DNA of 64,000 bases from Hymenobacter convexus (lineage in GTDB: Bacteria > Bacteroidota > Bacteroidia > Cytophagales > Hymenobacteraceae). Of the stretch, positions 9,273 through 18,859 are shown in pieces; positions within the stretch are counted from its first letter, which is position 1; each line of letters opens with the position of its first letter. Made by a program: the position numbers and the translations under genes. The DNA is taken from contig NZ_JAUQON010000006.1 in NCBI RefSeq assembly GCF_030580955.1, forward strand, positions 186,001-250,000, in the 5' to 3' direction. The notes beneath the pieces are model-generated. The model searched no databases and had not been told where the DNA came from. It saw nothing but the letters and a program-made list of their open reading frames with translations.

Positions 9273-12200
9273 ATGACTTTCAACGCCCCGATACCATCCA
9301 CCGACGCTCCGCAGGGCTTGTACCGCCCCGAATTTGAGCACGATGCCTGCGGGACCGGTTTCATCACCTACCTAAACGGCCGCAAAACGCATCAAACTAT
9401 CGGCGACGCGCTGACCATGCTGGAAAACATGGAGCACCGCGGCGCCTGCGGCTGCGATTCCGACTCCGGCGACGGCGCCGGCCTGCTCATCCAGATTCCG
9501 CACTGGTTTCTGCTGGAAGAGTGCGTGGCCCTGAATATCCGCCTGCCCGAGCCGGGCAGCTACGGCGTGGGTTTTGCCTATTTACCCAAGGACGAAAAGT
9601 TGCGCGAAGCCTGTCGCGAGGTTATTAACGGGGCCGCGGCACGGCTGGGATTTCCGCTGCTGGGCTACCGGCCGGTGCCGGTGAACCCGACCGGTATCGG
9701 CCCCACGGCGCTGGCGGCCGAACCGGTGATGGAGCAGGTATTTTTCGGCCGTCCGGTGGGCATTACCAATCCTGATGATTTCGAGCGCAAGCTGTACGTG
9801 CTGCGCCGGCTGATTTTCAAGACAGTGCGCGAGACGGTGACGGCCGCGATGGATGTTTTTTACTTCGCCTCGCTCTCGTGCAAAACCATTGTGTACAAGG
9901 GCCAGCTAACCACCTACCAGGTGCGCGGCTACTTCCCTGACCTTAGCGACGAGCGGGTGACGTCGGCGTTCGGGCTGGTGCATTCGCGGTTTTCGACCAA
10001 CACGTTTCCGAGCTGGAAGCTGGCCCAGCCGTTCCGGTTTTTGGCGCACAATGGCGAGATTAATACGCTGCGGGGCAATCTGAACTGGTTTTATGCGGGC
10101 TTGCGCAGCTACGTGTCGCCGTATTTCTCGGCCGAGGAAATGGACATGCTGCTGCCGGTGGTCGATGCCGGGCAGTCGGACTCGGCCTGCCTCGATAACG
10201 TGGTGGAAATCCTGCTGCACTCGGGCCGCCCGCTGCCGCACGTGATGATGATGCTCGTGCCCGAAGCCTGGGACGGCAACACCCAGATGGACCCGCTCAA
10301 AAAGGCCTTCTACGAGTTCCACGCCACGTTTATGGAGCCCTGGGACGGCCCGGCCGCCCTGCTTTTCACCGATGGCAAGCTCATCGGGGCCATGCTGGAC
10401 CGCAACGGCCTGCGCCCGCTGCGCTACCTCGAAACCACCGACGGCCGCGTGCTGGTGGCCTCCGAAGCCGGTGTGCTGGGCATCGACCCCGCCACCGTGG
10501 TGCAGAAGGGCCGCCTCCAGCCCGGCAAAATGCTGCTGGTCGACACCGTGGCCGGCCGCATCATCACCGATGAAGAATTGAAGGCCCAGGCCGCCGGCCG
10601 CCAGCCCTACGGAGCGTGGCTGAACGAGTACCAGATTCGGCTGGAGGAATTGCCCGAGCCGCGCCAGGTGTTCACGGAGTTAGCCGCCGATTCGGTGTTC
10701 AAATACCACCAGGTCTTCGGCTATACCCGCGAGGACATCGACGTACTCATCACGCCCATGGCGCTGGAGGCCAAGGAACCCATCGGCTCAATGGGCGTAG
10801 ACGTGCCGCTGGCGGTGCTGAGTGACCAGCCGCAGCACCTGAGCAGCTACTTTAAGCAGTTTTTCGCGCAGGTCACCAACCCGCCCATCGACCCCATTCG
10901 GGAACGGCTGGTGATGAGCCTGGCCACGTTCCTGGGCAACAACGGCAACATTCTGGACGAGGACAAGCACCACTGCCACTGCGTAGCGCTACGCCAGCCC
11001 ATTCTCAGCAATCTGGAACTGGAAAAGCTGCGCAGCATCGATACGGGCCTGTTCAACGCCAAGACCTTGCTGACCTACTTCAAGGCCGACGAGCAGCCCG
11101 GCGCGCTGGAACGCGGCCTCGCCCGCCTCTGCCGCTACGCCGAGGATGCGGTGAACGACGGCTACGAAGTCCTGATTTTGTCGGACCGCGGTGTGGATTC
11201 GCTGCACGCACCCATCCCGTCGCTGCTGGCGGTTTCGGCCGTGCATCACCATCTCATTAAGCTGGGCTGCCGGGGCACGGTGGGCCTCGTGGTGGAAGCC
11301 GGCGACGTGTGGGAAGTGCACCATTTCGCCTGTTTGCTGTCGTTCGGGGCCACGGCCATCAACCCCTACCTGGCGCTGGCCACCATCCGGACCATGCACG
11401 AGGCGGGCCAGTTTAACACCACGCTGGACCATGAGCAGCTGAATTACAACTACATCAAAGCTGTATGCGACGGGCTGCTGAAGATTTTCTCGAAGATGGG
11501 AATTTCGACCTTGCAGAGCTACCACGGCGCGCAGGTGTTCGAAATTCTAGGCCTGAATCAGGCCGTGGTGGACGCCTATTTCTGCGGTGCCGTCACGCGC
11601 ATCGGCGGGCTGGGGCTGGATGAAATTGCCCGCGAAACGCTCTACAAGCACTTCCAAGGCTTCAAAAGCACCACGCCTGAGGAGCAGACTTTGCTGCCCG
11701 ACGGCGGCCTCTACCACTGGCGGCGGCGCGGCGAGGCGCACATGTTCAACCCCGAAACGGTGCATCTGCTGCAACTGGCGACGCGCACCAACAACTACGC
11801 TACCTATCAGCGCTATGCGAAGCTGATTAATGAGCAGCCGGAGCGCATGTTCACCCTGCGCGGCCTGCTGGATTTTGCTCACCACCGCGACCCGATTTCG
11901 CTGGACGAAGTGGAGCCGGCCGAGGGTATCATGAAGCGGTTTGCGACCGGGGCCATGTCGTTTGGCTCGATTTCGCACGAGGCGCACAGCACCTTAGCCA
12001 TTGCCATGAACCGCATCGGCGGCAAGAGCAACACCGGCGAGGGCGGCGAAGACCCGTTGCGCTACGAAACGATGCCCAACGGTGACTCCATGCGCTCGGC
12101 CATCAAGCAGGTGGCCTCGGCCCGCTTCGGCGTCACGGCGCACTACCTCACCAACGCCGACGAGTTGCAAATCAAAATGGCCCAGGGCGCCAAGCCGGGC

Positions 12201-13814
12201 GAGGGCGGCCAGCTCCCCGGCCACAAGGTGGACGAATGGATTGCCAAAGTGCGCCACGCCACGCCCGGCGTCGGCCTGATTTCGCCCCCGCCCCACCACG
12301 ACATCTACTCCATCGAAGACCTGGCCCAGCTCATCTTCGACCTGAAAAACGCCAACCGCGCCGCCCGCATCAACGTGAAGCTGGTGAGCAAGGCAGGCGT
12401 GGGCACCATCGCGGCCGGCGTAGCCAAAGCCCACGCCGACGTGATTCTGATTGCCGGATACGACGGCGGTACGGGCGCTTCGCCCATCAGTTCCATCAAG
12501 CACGCCGGCCTGCCTTGGGAGCTGGGCCTGGCCGAAGCCCACCAAACGTTGGTCCGCAACCAACTCCGCAGCCGCGTGGTGCTGCAAGCCGACGGCCAGC
12601 TAAAAACCGGCCGCGACCTGGCCGTAGCCGCGCTTTTGGGGGCCGAAGAATGGGGCATAGCCACGGCCGCGCTGGTAGCCGGCGGCTGCGTGATGATGCG
12701 CAAATGCCACCTCAACACCTGCCCCGTAGGCGTCGCCACCCAGGACCCAGAGCTGCGCAAGCTCTTCACCGGCCAGCCCGAGCACGTCGTGAATCTCTTC
12801 CGCTTCCTGGCCGAGGAGCTGCGCGAAATCATGGCCGAGCTGGGTTTCCGCACCATCAATGAGATGGTGGGCCGCCCCGAATTCCTGAAAGTGCGCGAAG
12901 GCATTACCCACTGGAAAGCCCGCCACCTCGACCTGACCGACATGTTGCACCCCGCCGTGAACATCTCCGGCGGCACCCTCTACCACAGCGAGGCGCAGGA
13001 CCACGGCATCCGCGGCATCCTGGATTGGCAGTTGCTTGAACACGCCCAGCCGGCCCTGAACGAGCAGACGCCAGTATTCGGTGAGTTTGAGGTGCAGAAC
13101 ATCGACCGCACCATCGGCACGCTGCTTTCCAATGAAATTGCCAAGCGCTACCACGCCGCTGGTCTGCCCGACAATACTATCAACTACCGCTTCCGCGGTT
13201 CGGCGGGGCAGAGCTTCGGGGCCTTCAGCGTGCGCGGCTTGTCGTTTGCGCTCGAAGGCGAGGCCAACGACTACGTGGGCAAGGGCCTGAGCGGCGCGCA
13301 GCTGGCCATTTTCCCCTCCCCCGCCGCCCACTTCGTGCCCGAGCAAAACATTATCATCGGCAACGTGGCGCTGTACGGGGCCACCTCCGGCGCGCTGTTC
13401 GTGCGCGGGCAGGCCGGCGAGCGGTTTGCCGTCCGCAATTCCGGCGCGACGGCCGTAGTCGAAGGCGTGGGCGACCACGGCTGCGAGTACATGACGGGCG
13501 GCCGTGCCCTTATCCTGGGCCAGACGGGCCGCAACTTCGCCGCCGGCATGAGCGGCGGCATCGCCTGGATTTACGACCCCAACGGCACCTTCCCTGCCAA
13601 CTGCAACCCCGAAATGGTGGAACTTGACCCGCTCGATGCTGACGACGAAGACCAGATTCAGGAGCTGCTGCGGAAGCATGTGGAGCTGACGGGTAGCCAG
13701 GTGGCGGCGTTTCTGCTAGGCAATTGGAATGAGGAGGCCGGGAAGTTCGTGAAGGTGTTTCCGAGTGAGTACAAGAAGGTGCTGCAAAGGGCGCGGTATG
13801 CGGAAGTAGGGTAA
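9273..13814 (+). CDS. gltB: glutamate synthase large subunit GltB
   Basis: GltB makes glutamate from glutamine and 2-oxoglutarate. From ATG 9273 it has 1513 residues; in-frame starts at 9201 and 9243 are possible. Domains in order: type II glutamine amidotransferase, whose nucleophile should be the cysteine of EHDACGTGF after a short propeptide; a linking domain; the FMN-binding synthase domain with GAMSFGSISHEAHSTLA, IGGKSNTGEGGED and AGYDGGTGASPISSIKHAG; the 3Fe-4S ligands in CVMMRKCHLNTCPVG near residues 1139-1150; and a C-terminal GXGXG beta helix (GQSFGAFSVRGLSFALEG). The full domain set suggests a complete enzyme. gltD follows after a nested repeat. Confidence 0.97.
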   Translation: MTFNAPIPSTDAPQGLYRPEFEHDACGTGFITYLNGRKTHQTIGDALTMLENMEHRGACGCDSDSGDGAGLLIQIPHWFLLEECVALNIRLPEPGSYGVGFAYLPKDEKLREACREVINGAAARLGFPLLGYRPVPVNPTGIGPTALAAEPVMEQVFFGRPVGITNPDDFERKLYVLRRLIFKTVRETVTAAMDVFYFASLSCKTIVYKGQLTTYQVRGYFPDLSDERVTSAFGLVHSRFSTNTFPSWKLAQPFRFLAHNGEINTLRGNLNWFYAGLRSYVSPYFSAEEMDMLLPVVDAGQSDSACLDNVVEILLHSGRPLPHVMMMLVPEAWDGNTQMDPLKKAFYEFHATFMEPWDGPAALLFTDGKLIGAMLDRNGLRPLRYLETTDGRVLVASEAGVLGIDPATVVQKGRLQPGKMLLVDTVAGRIITDEELKAQAAGRQPYGAWLNEYQIRLEELPEPRQVFTELAADSVFKYHQVFGYTREDIDVLITPMALEAKEPIGSMGVDVPLAVLSDQPQHLSSYFKQFFAQVTNPPIDPIRERLVMSLATFLGNNGNILDEDKHHCHCVALRQPILSNLELEKLRSIDTGLFNAKTLLTYFKADEQPGALERGLARLCRYAEDAVNDGYEVLILSDRGVDSLHAPIPSLLAVSAVHHHLIKLGCRGTVGLVVEAGDVWEVHHFACLLSFGATAINPYLALATIRTMHEAGQFNTTLDHEQLNYNYIKAVCDGLLKIFSKMGISTLQSYHGAQVFEILGLNQAVVDAYFCGAVTRIGGLGLDEIARETLYKHFQGFKSTTPEEQTLLPDGGLYHWRRRGEAHMFNPETVHLLQLATRTNNYATYQRYAKLINEQPERMFTLRGLLDFAHHRDPISLDEVEPAEGIMKRFATGAMSFGSISHEAHSTLAIAMNRIGGKSNTGEGGEDPLRYETMPNGDSMRSAIKQVASARFGVTAHYLTNADELQIKMAQGAKPGEGGQLPGHKVDEWIAKVRHATPGVGLISPPPHHDIYSIEDLAQLIFDLKNANRAARINVKLVSKAGVGTIAAGVAKAHADVILIAGYDGGTGASPISSIKHAGLPWELGLAEAHQTLVRNQLRSRVVLQADGQLKTGRDLAVAALLGAEEWGIATAALVAGGCVMMRKCHLNTCPVGVATQDPELRKLFTGQPEHVVNLFRFLAEELREIMAELGFRTINEMVGRPEFLKVREGITHWKARHLDLTDMLHPAVNISGGTLYHSEAQDHGIRGILDWQLLEHAQPALNEQTPVFGEFEVQNIDRTIGTLLSNEIAKRYHAAGLPDNTINYRFRGSAGQSFGAFSVRGLSFALEGEANDYVGKGLSGAQLAIFPSPAAHFVPEQNIIIGNVALYGATSGALFVRGQAGERFAVRNSGATAVVEGVGDHGCEYMTGGRALILGQTGRNFAAGMSGGIAWIYDPNGTFPANCNPEMVELDPLDADDEDQIQELLRKHVELTGSQVAAFLLGNWNEEAGKFVKVFPSEYKKVLQRARYAEVG

Positions 13815-13839
13815 TTCCTCACAGGGGCGCTTCCCCCCC

Positions 13840-13990
13840 GACCCCTCTCCGAAAAGGAGAGGGGAGCCAGCCGACTTGTAGCGTGGACTCTGCGAGTCCG
13901 CGCCTGCCGGAACGTTCGCCCATGCGCGGACTCGCAGAGTCCACGCTACAGTCCGCGCAGAACCGGTGCCCCCTCTCCACCGGAGAGGGG
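13840..13990. repeat. nested palindromes: family D element inside a family F pair
   Basis: The outer arms are GACCCCTCTCCGAAAAGGAG (13839-13864) and CCCTCTCCACCGGAGAGGGG (13971-13990), each a hairpin. The inner family D element spans 13879-13949, with TAGCGTGGACTCTGCGAGTC on the left and its inverse ending CAGAGTCCACGCTA on the right. The whole lies between gltB and gltD. Confidence 0.85.
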
Positions 13991-14044
13991 TCAGGGAGTG
14001 AGGCCCCACGGCCGCGCCGCCAAAACAACTAATTCAACACAATT

Positions 14045-15514
14045 ATGCCTAACCCAACCGGTTTCAAAGAATTCTCCCGCGAACTCCCTCCCAAAGCCGC
14101 ACCGCAGGAGCGCGTGGCCCACAACCACGAGTTCGTCGGCACCTACTCCGAAGGGCAGCTCACCCAGCAGGCGGCCCGCTGCATGGATTGCGGCATCCCG
14201 TTCTGCCATTCCGGCTGCCCGCTGGGCAACATCATCCCCGAATTCAACGACGCCGTGCGCGAGGAAAAGTGGGAAGATGCCTATCAGATTCTCAGCGCCA
14301 CCAACAACTTCCCCGAGTTCACCGGCCGCATCTGCCCCGCGCCGTGCGAGGCGGCGTGTGTGCTCAGCATCCACAGCAGCCCGGTTGCGATTGAGGAAAT
14401 CGAGAAGCACATCATCGAAATCGCCTTTGCGAAGGGCTACGTGCAGCCGACGGCTCCGGTGTTAAAATCGGGCAAAACGGTGGCCGTGGTAGGTTCTGGT
14501 CCGGCGGGACTGGCGGCCGCAGCACAGCTGGCGCGGGCCGGCCACACCGTCACCGTCTTCGAGCGCGACGACCGGCCCGGCGGCCTGCTCCGCTACGGCA
14601 TCCCCGATTTCAAGCTCGATAAGTGGGTTATCGACCGCCGCATCGACCTGCTGAAGGAAGACGGCATCAGCTTCCGCTGCAATACCGAAATCGGCCGCGA
14701 CCTGCCCTTCGCCCAGCTCACCCGCGACTTTCACGCGGTGGTGCTGGCCGGCGGCGCCAGCGTGCCGCGCGACCTCCACATTTCCGGCCGGGAGCTGCCG
14801 GGCATCCACTTCGCCATGGACTACCTCACCCAGCACAACCGCCGGGTGAGCGAGCTGGACCTGCCCGATGCGCCCATCTGGGTGGAAGGCGAGGACGTGG
14901 TGGTCATCGGCAGCGGCGACACGGGCTCCGACTGCGTGGGCACGGCCAACCGCCAGCGGGCCCGCTCCGTCACGCAGTTTGCCCTCATGCACCAGCCCGG
15001 CGCCGAGCGTCCCGCCCACACGCCCTGGCCGCTGGAGCCGCATATTTTCCGCAGCAGCACCTCGCACGAAGAAGGCTGCCAGCGCTACTGGGGCATCAAT
15101 ACCAAGGCGTTTCTGGCCGATGAGGCCGGCCGGCTCCGGGCCCTGCGCGTGAGCGACGTGACCTGGGAAACCGACGTCATGGGGCGCCGCATCCGCTTCG
15201 AGGAAGTGCCCAATTCCGACCGCGAAATCCCCTGCCAGCGCGTGCTACTGGCCCTGGGCTTCACTGGCCCCCGCGTGGAAGGACTCCTGAACGAGCTGGA
15301 AATCGACCTCGACCAGCGCGGCAACGTGCTGGCCGACGACAAAACTTTCGTTACGAATCAGCCCAACGTCTTCGTGGCCGGCGACATGCGCCGCGGCCAG
15401 TCGCTGGTCGTCTGGGCCATCTCGGAAGGCCGCGAAGCCGCCCGGCAAGTGGATTTGCTGCTGACCGGCAAGACCGCGCTGCCGAGCAAGAATGCGGTGG
15501 GGATGTTTGCGTAA
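14045..15514 (+). CDS. gltD: glutamate synthase small subunit GltD
   Basis: This 489-residue subunit passes electrons from NADPH through FAD and iron-sulphur clusters to GltB. N-terminal cysteines for the clusters occur in [17 protein letters not shown] (about residues 44-60) and [13 protein letters not shown] (about 98-110). The FAD site is [18 protein letters not shown] near residue 145. The NADPH site is [20 protein letters not shown] near residue 285. The C-terminal FAD-binding motif is [19 protein letters not shown]. It follows gltB in the same direction, so the pair should form one functional unit although a repeat now separates them. Confidence 0.97.
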   Translation: MPNPTGFKEFSRELPPKAAPQERVAHNHEFVGTYSEGQLTQQAARCMDCGIPFCHSGCPLGNIIPEFNDAVREEKWEDAYQILSATNNFPEFTGRICPAPCEAACVLSIHSSPVAIEEIEKHIIEIAFAKGYVQPTAPVLKSGKTVAVVGSGPAGLAAAAQLARAGHTVTVFERDDRPGGLLRYGIPDFKLDKWVIDRRIDLLKEDGISFRCNTEIGRDLPFAQLTRDFHAVVLAGGASVPRDLHISGRELPGIHFAMDYLTQHNRRVSELDLPDAPIWVEGEDVVVIGSGDTGSDCVGTANRQRARSVTQFALMHQPGAERPAHTPWPLEPHIFRSSTSHEEGCQRYWGINTKAFLADEAGRLRALRVSDVTWETDVMGRRIRFEEVPNSDREIPCQRVLLALGFTGPRVEGLLNELEIDLDQRGNVLADDKTFVTNQPNVFVAGDMRRGQSLVVWAISEGREAARQVDLLLTGKTALPSKNAVGMFA

Positions 15515-15529
15515 ATGTCCTATAGCTAT

Positions 15530-15575
15530 CAATTGAAAAGGCCCGGAATTAACCAATTCCGGGCCTTTTCAATTG
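15530..15575. terminator. perfect 21-bp stem, bidirectional terminator
   Basis: A stem from CAATTGAAAAGGCCCGGAAT pairs perfectly with its inverse across the loop AACC, with A/T-rich flanks on both sides. It lies between the convergent gltD and the hypothetical gene ending at 15577, and can serve both. Confidence 0.9.
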
Positions 15576-15576
15576 A

Positions 15577-16140
15577 CTACATATAAAGTAGCTTAAATCG
15601 GGTAACACCGTTGCTTTTATAGCACGCTAGAGTTTGCCGTAGCATTTTCAAGTCTTCCACAATTTTTCCTTGGCTCAAATACCCATGGTCGGGAGGGTAA
15701 GAAAAAAGCGGTTGGTTTTCCAGTTCTTGAAACTGCCGGACCATTTTGGCTTCGTCGCCGATAGTAGTTATCTGCAACAATGATTCAAGGTCCTGATTCC
15801 GGTTCGGATTGTGCAGAACCTGCTTATAGTAATCGGGAAATGCCTCAATCTTGGTCAAAAACTCATCGACTACCGCAGCGACAGCATCAGTATCGTGCCA
15901 AATATCCTCTGCTTCATTTCCTTCATACATCGTCCCGTCCTCATCCTCAAATCCAGCGTCTTCATTGAGGCTTGTTTCCTGAAATACAGATAAATCAATC
16001 TGCAATATTCTGCTAATCTGTTCTACTTCGGCTGCTTCGCCATAGCCGCCTACCTGTTCAAAAAAGAAAGAAAGGCCATCGGGAAAACTGTCCTCACAGG
16101 CTGTTTCCTCTTCCGGTATTATGTAGTAATCCATTCCCAT
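15577..16140 (-). CDS. acidic hypothetical protein
   Basis: From ATG 16140 (MGMDYYIIPEEETACEDSF) this is a 187-residue soluble acidic protein with many Glu and Asp residues and a C-terminal helical part (KMVRQFQELENQ, IVEDLKMLRQTLACYKS). The frame is open to 16173, so a start 11 codons earlier is possible. I do not recognise a family. Base composition is lower in GC than neighbouring genes and it sits alone beside a gene remnant, which suggests acquisition. The short aromatic start and acidic body recall small immunity-type or orphan proteins, without proof. Confidence 0.65.
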   Translation of the reverse strand: MGMDYYIIPEEETACEDSFPDGLSFFFEQVGGYGEAAEVEQISRILQIDLSVFQETSLNEDAGFEDEDGTMYEGNEAEDIWHDTDAVAAVVDEFLTKIEAFPDYYKQVLHNPNRNQDLESLLQITTIGDEAKMVRQFQELENQPLFSYPPDHGYLSQGKIVEDLKMLRQTLACYKSNGVTRFKLLYM

Positions 16141-16207
16141 GGCAGTTAGCTCAAAGTGTGAAGTGTTTTGCACCTAAACATACTGTGGGGCGACGAAATA
16201 CTTGCTA

Positions 16208-16378
16208 TCAACCCGCCCGCTCCTCCCCCGCCACAGTGTACAGCGGGTCTTCCTCCACGTTCATATCAATAAGCGCCCCCGCGTTGCTCAGCAGCTGGCG
16301 GCAATCGGGGCTGAGGTGGCGCAGGTGCAGGGTTTTGCCGGCGCGGTGGTAGCGTTCGGTCAGCTTGTGGAGGGCGTC
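16208..16378 (-). pseudogene. C-terminal remnant of a SulP-family anion transporter
   Basis: Read on the minus strand, 56 codons give DALHKLTERYHRAGKTLHLR, then HLSPDCRQLLSNAGALIDMN and VEEDPLYTVAGEE before TGA. This matches the cytoplasmic STAS tail that ends SulP sulfate/bicarbonate transporters (the conserved HLSPDC and the NV.EDP.Y.VA end). An in-frame TGA directly precedes the fragment and no transmembrane part exists upstream; instead the terminator of the next gene abuts it. The rest of the gene has been lost. The match is from memory of the family. Confidence 0.65.
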
Positions 16379-16407
16379 TCAACCATACCTGACGCCGGCT
16401 TCAAAAA

Positions 16408-16457
16408 AAACGGCGGGCTGCTGGCGACACCTGTGGTACGCCAGCAGCCCGCCGTTT
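16408..16457 (-). terminator. Rho-independent terminator of the NHL-type lipoprotein gene
   Basis: A 19-bp stem (AAACGGCGGGCTGCTGGCG with its inverse) is followed on the minus strand by a run of T residues. It lies just downstream of the gene ending at 16476. Confidence 0.88.
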
Positions 16458-16475
16458 CAACAAGCTCACCTACGA

Positions 16476-17492
16476 TTAGAAACTCACCTTCACAATCTTA
16501 AACCGCGGCGCGGTGGCGGTGTAGGGGTACAGTACATAAGCATCGGAGCCGCGCTTGGTGATGGTGGTGGGGCTGACCGCGCCCGTGGCAAAGTTGCCCG
16601 TGGCGGTGGTGCTGGCCCAGGCATCGGCGCTGGTCATGCGGTACACGGTGCTCTGGCTGCCGGCCACCACCAGCAGCGTAGTGTTATCGAACAGCAGCAG
16701 GCCGTCGGCACCTACGAGGCTTTGCGTTTTGGTTACCGTTGTAAAATTCAAAGGGTTGTTAATGGGCACCTTGAACAAAGTGCCGTCACTGGTTTTGGCC
16801 GTGAGCAGGTAGCCATCGGGGTGGTACACGATGCCATTCAGGCCGAAGCCCACACCGCCGCTTAGCTGCGCATTCTCCAGAAAAACCGTGGCGTTGCCCT
16901 GCAAATCCACTTTGTAAATAATGGGTGACATGCTGTCGGTAATGTAGGCGTTGCCGTCTTTGTCCACGGCAATATCATTGGCGAAGTGGTTGGGGTACCT
17001 TACGGGGTCAGCACGGCTCCCTAAATCGACATAGCTGGTGAGCGCGCCGGTGCTGCTGTTGAAGACGGCCAGCGCCGCCAGCTTACCCTTGGTGGGGGCG
17101 TTCACCACGCTGGGGTTGAAGCCGTTGTCCGACACGGCGGCCAGCAGGCGCTGGCGGCTGGCGTCGAGGTTGAGGCCGATGGTGGAAATCAGGCGGGAAT
17201 CCTTGCCAAATTCCGTGTAGGTGCTGTCGTCGCGCACGGTGCCCACGGTGCCTTTGGCGCGGGAGCTCACGTAGAAGCGCTTGCTGGCCTCGTCCCACTG
17301 AATGCCTTCGGGATAGATACCGGCCTGCGGCACGCTGATGCGCGCCGGAGCGGCGGCGGCCGGGGTGGCGGGCGTGTCGTCTTTGGAGCAGCTGGCCAGC
17401 AGGCTCAAAAAACCAACTGCCAGCGCAGCCGGCCGAATAATTTGTGGGAGAAGTACCGGCCAGGCTTTGGGCGAAAGGAAAGAAAACAGCAT
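16476..17492 (-). CDS. NHL/SMP-30-like beta-propeller lipoprotein
   Basis: This 338-residue protein has a lipoprotein signal ending in the lipobox LLASC, then a Ser/Asp- and Ala/Pro-rich tether. The mature part consists of propeller-type repeats: GIYPEGIQWDEASKRFYVSS, HFANDIAVDKDGNAYITDS, GLNGIVYHPDGYLLTAKT and ADGLLLFDNTTLLVV. The pattern of a periodic aspartate- and glycine-bearing turn is that of SMP-30/gluconolactonase and NHL proteins. It should sit in the envelope anchored by lipid. Whether it is an enzyme or a binding protein cannot be decided. A strong terminator follows it. Confidence 0.8.
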   Translation of the reverse strand: MLFSFLSPKAWPVLLPQIIRPAALAVGFLSLLASCSKDDTPATPAAAAPARISVPQAGIYPEGIQWDEASKRFYVSSRAKGTVGTVRDDSTYTEFGKDSRLISTIGLNLDASRQRLLAAVSDNGFNPSVVNAPTKGKLAALAVFNSSTGALTSYVDLGSRADPVRYPNHFANDIAVDKDGNAYITDSMSPIIYKVDLQGNATVFLENAQLSGGVGFGLNGIVYHPDGYLLTAKTSDGTLFKVPINNPLNFTTVTKTQSLVGADGLLLFDNTTLLVVAGSQSTVYRMTSADAWASTTATGNFATGAVSPTTITKRGSDAYVLYPYTATAPRFKIVKVSF

Positions 17493-17651
17493 AATAAGCA
17501 GCGTTAATAGTCATTGAATGAACCAACTGCTTGTACGTGCTATTAAAAAGAAGGCCGTTAAAAACGGAATTAAAAACACGTTAAAATACGGGCTTTCAAT
17601 AACGCTGCCGACGCACTTGCCAGGCATTGTCAACTGCACTTCAATCCTATC

Positions 17652-18824
17652 CTATTCCGGCATTTCGTGGCCGCCAAACAGGCCCACCAAATATTCCAGC
17701 GCCCCCGGCGAATGCAAAGCCTCGGTCTGCTCCATCGTTTCGGCGGCCACAGCGGAGGACCGCTGGCGCATCTGGGCTTCGTAGTGGGCAATGGCAGCTT
17801 GCACATCCGGAAATTGGGCGCTGGTCAGGCAGCTGCTCAGCTCCAGCGCGTCGAGCATGGCCATGTTCACGCCCTCGCCGGCGTAGGGCGGCATGAGGTG
17901 GGCGGCGTCGCCGAGGAGCGTGAGGTTGGGCTGGGCCGGCCAGGTTTGGTCGAGCGGCATGCAGTACTGCGGGCGGGGCACGCAACGCGTCGTTTCGGAA
18001 GCGAAAAGCTCCTGCCAGATGTCGTCCCAACCCGCAAACGCCTGACGGAACCAGGCCCGCACCTGCGCGGCCTCGGCGAAGTCGATGCCGCTGTCGTGAG
18101 CCCAGGTTTCGGCTGTTTTGCAGCCGGTGTAAAAGTTCAGACTGCCATCGCCTTTGGCACTTACGACCAGTGTTTTCGAGTCCGCCAGCGCGAAAATTTT
18201 TCCACCCGCCAGCAGCTCGTGGATGCGCGGCGCATTGCGCGCCGAATCGAACACCGTGCCCTCCACCACCGTCACGCCCGAGTAGAACGGCCGGATGGGG
18301 GTCAGCAGCGGACGGATTTTGGAGTTGGCCCCGTCGGCTCCGATGACAAGGTCGGCCGGGGCCGTGGCGCCATTCTGGAACGTGAGCTGCCAACCGGCCC
18401 CCACGGGCTGCATCGAAGCCAGTTGGCTGTTCCAAACCACGGTACCGGGCTGAAGGCAATCAAGCAGCATGTCGCGCAGGGGGCCGCGGTCAATTTCGGG
18501 GCGGAAAGCGGCATCGCCGAAGGTGCCGGTGGGGGCTTCCGCGTGCTCATCAAACACGACGGTGGCGTGCTGGTCGGTCAGGCGCAGCTTGTCGGCCCCG
18601 GGGCGGTAGCGGGCTTTGAATTCCTCCAGCAGGCCCGCCGCGCGCAGGGCGGCCAGGGCCGATTCGTCGTGCAGGTCCAGCGTGCCGCCCTGCACCCGCT
18701 CGTGGCGGTTCAGGTCGCGCTCATACACGGTGACGGCAGCGCCCGCCTGCTGGAGCAGGCGGGCCAGGGTAAGGCCGCCGGGGCCGCCGCCCACAATGGC
18801 TACCTGTTTGTTTTGAAGCAACAT
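17652..18824 (-). CDS. Tet(X)-like FAD-dependent monooxygenase
   Basis: This 390-residue flavoprotein belongs to the class A (PHBH-fold) monooxygenases. The N-terminal FAD motif is VAIVGGGPGGLTLARLLQQ. Several segments recall the tetracycline-inactivating enzyme Tet(X) (388 residues): YERDLNRHERVQGGTLDLH, PEIDRGPLRDMLLDCL, and LLGDAAHLMPPYAGEGVNMA followed by LDALELSS. The C-terminal bridging helix is present. Relatives oxidise aromatic or tetracycline-like compounds with NADPH and oxygen. The substrate here is unknown; many chromosomal homologues do not confer resistance. The AraC-type gene at 18857 lies just upstream in the same direction and may regulate it. Confidence 0.85.
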   Translation of the reverse strand: MLLQNKQVAIVGGGPGGLTLARLLQQAGAAVTVYERDLNRHERVQGGTLDLHDESALAALRAAGLLEEFKARYRPGADKLRLTDQHATVVFDEHAEAPTGTFGDAAFRPEIDRGPLRDMLLDCLQPGTVVWNSQLASMQPVGAGWQLTFQNGATAPADLVIGADGANSKIRPLLTPIRPFYSGVTVVEGTVFDSARNAPRIHELLAGGKIFALADSKTLVVSAKGDGSLNFYTGCKTAETWAHDSGIDFAEAAQVRAWFRQAFAGWDDIWQELFASETTRCVPRPQYCMPLDQTWPAQPNLTLLGDAAHLMPPYAGEGVNMAMLDALELSSCLTSAQFPDVQAAIAHYEAQMRQRSSAVAAETMEQTEALHSPGALEYLVGLFGGHEMPE

Positions 18825-18851
18825 AACTGACTGAATAAGTAAGATTCAGCC

Positions 18852-18859
18852 CAAAATTA
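18852..18859 (-). promoter_or_regulatory. candidate -7 element for the Tet(X)-like gene
   Basis: On the minus strand TAATTTTG matches TAnnTTTG about 28 bases before the start at 18824. It overlaps the end of the regulator gene. No well-spaced TTG is visible. Confidence 0.35.
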
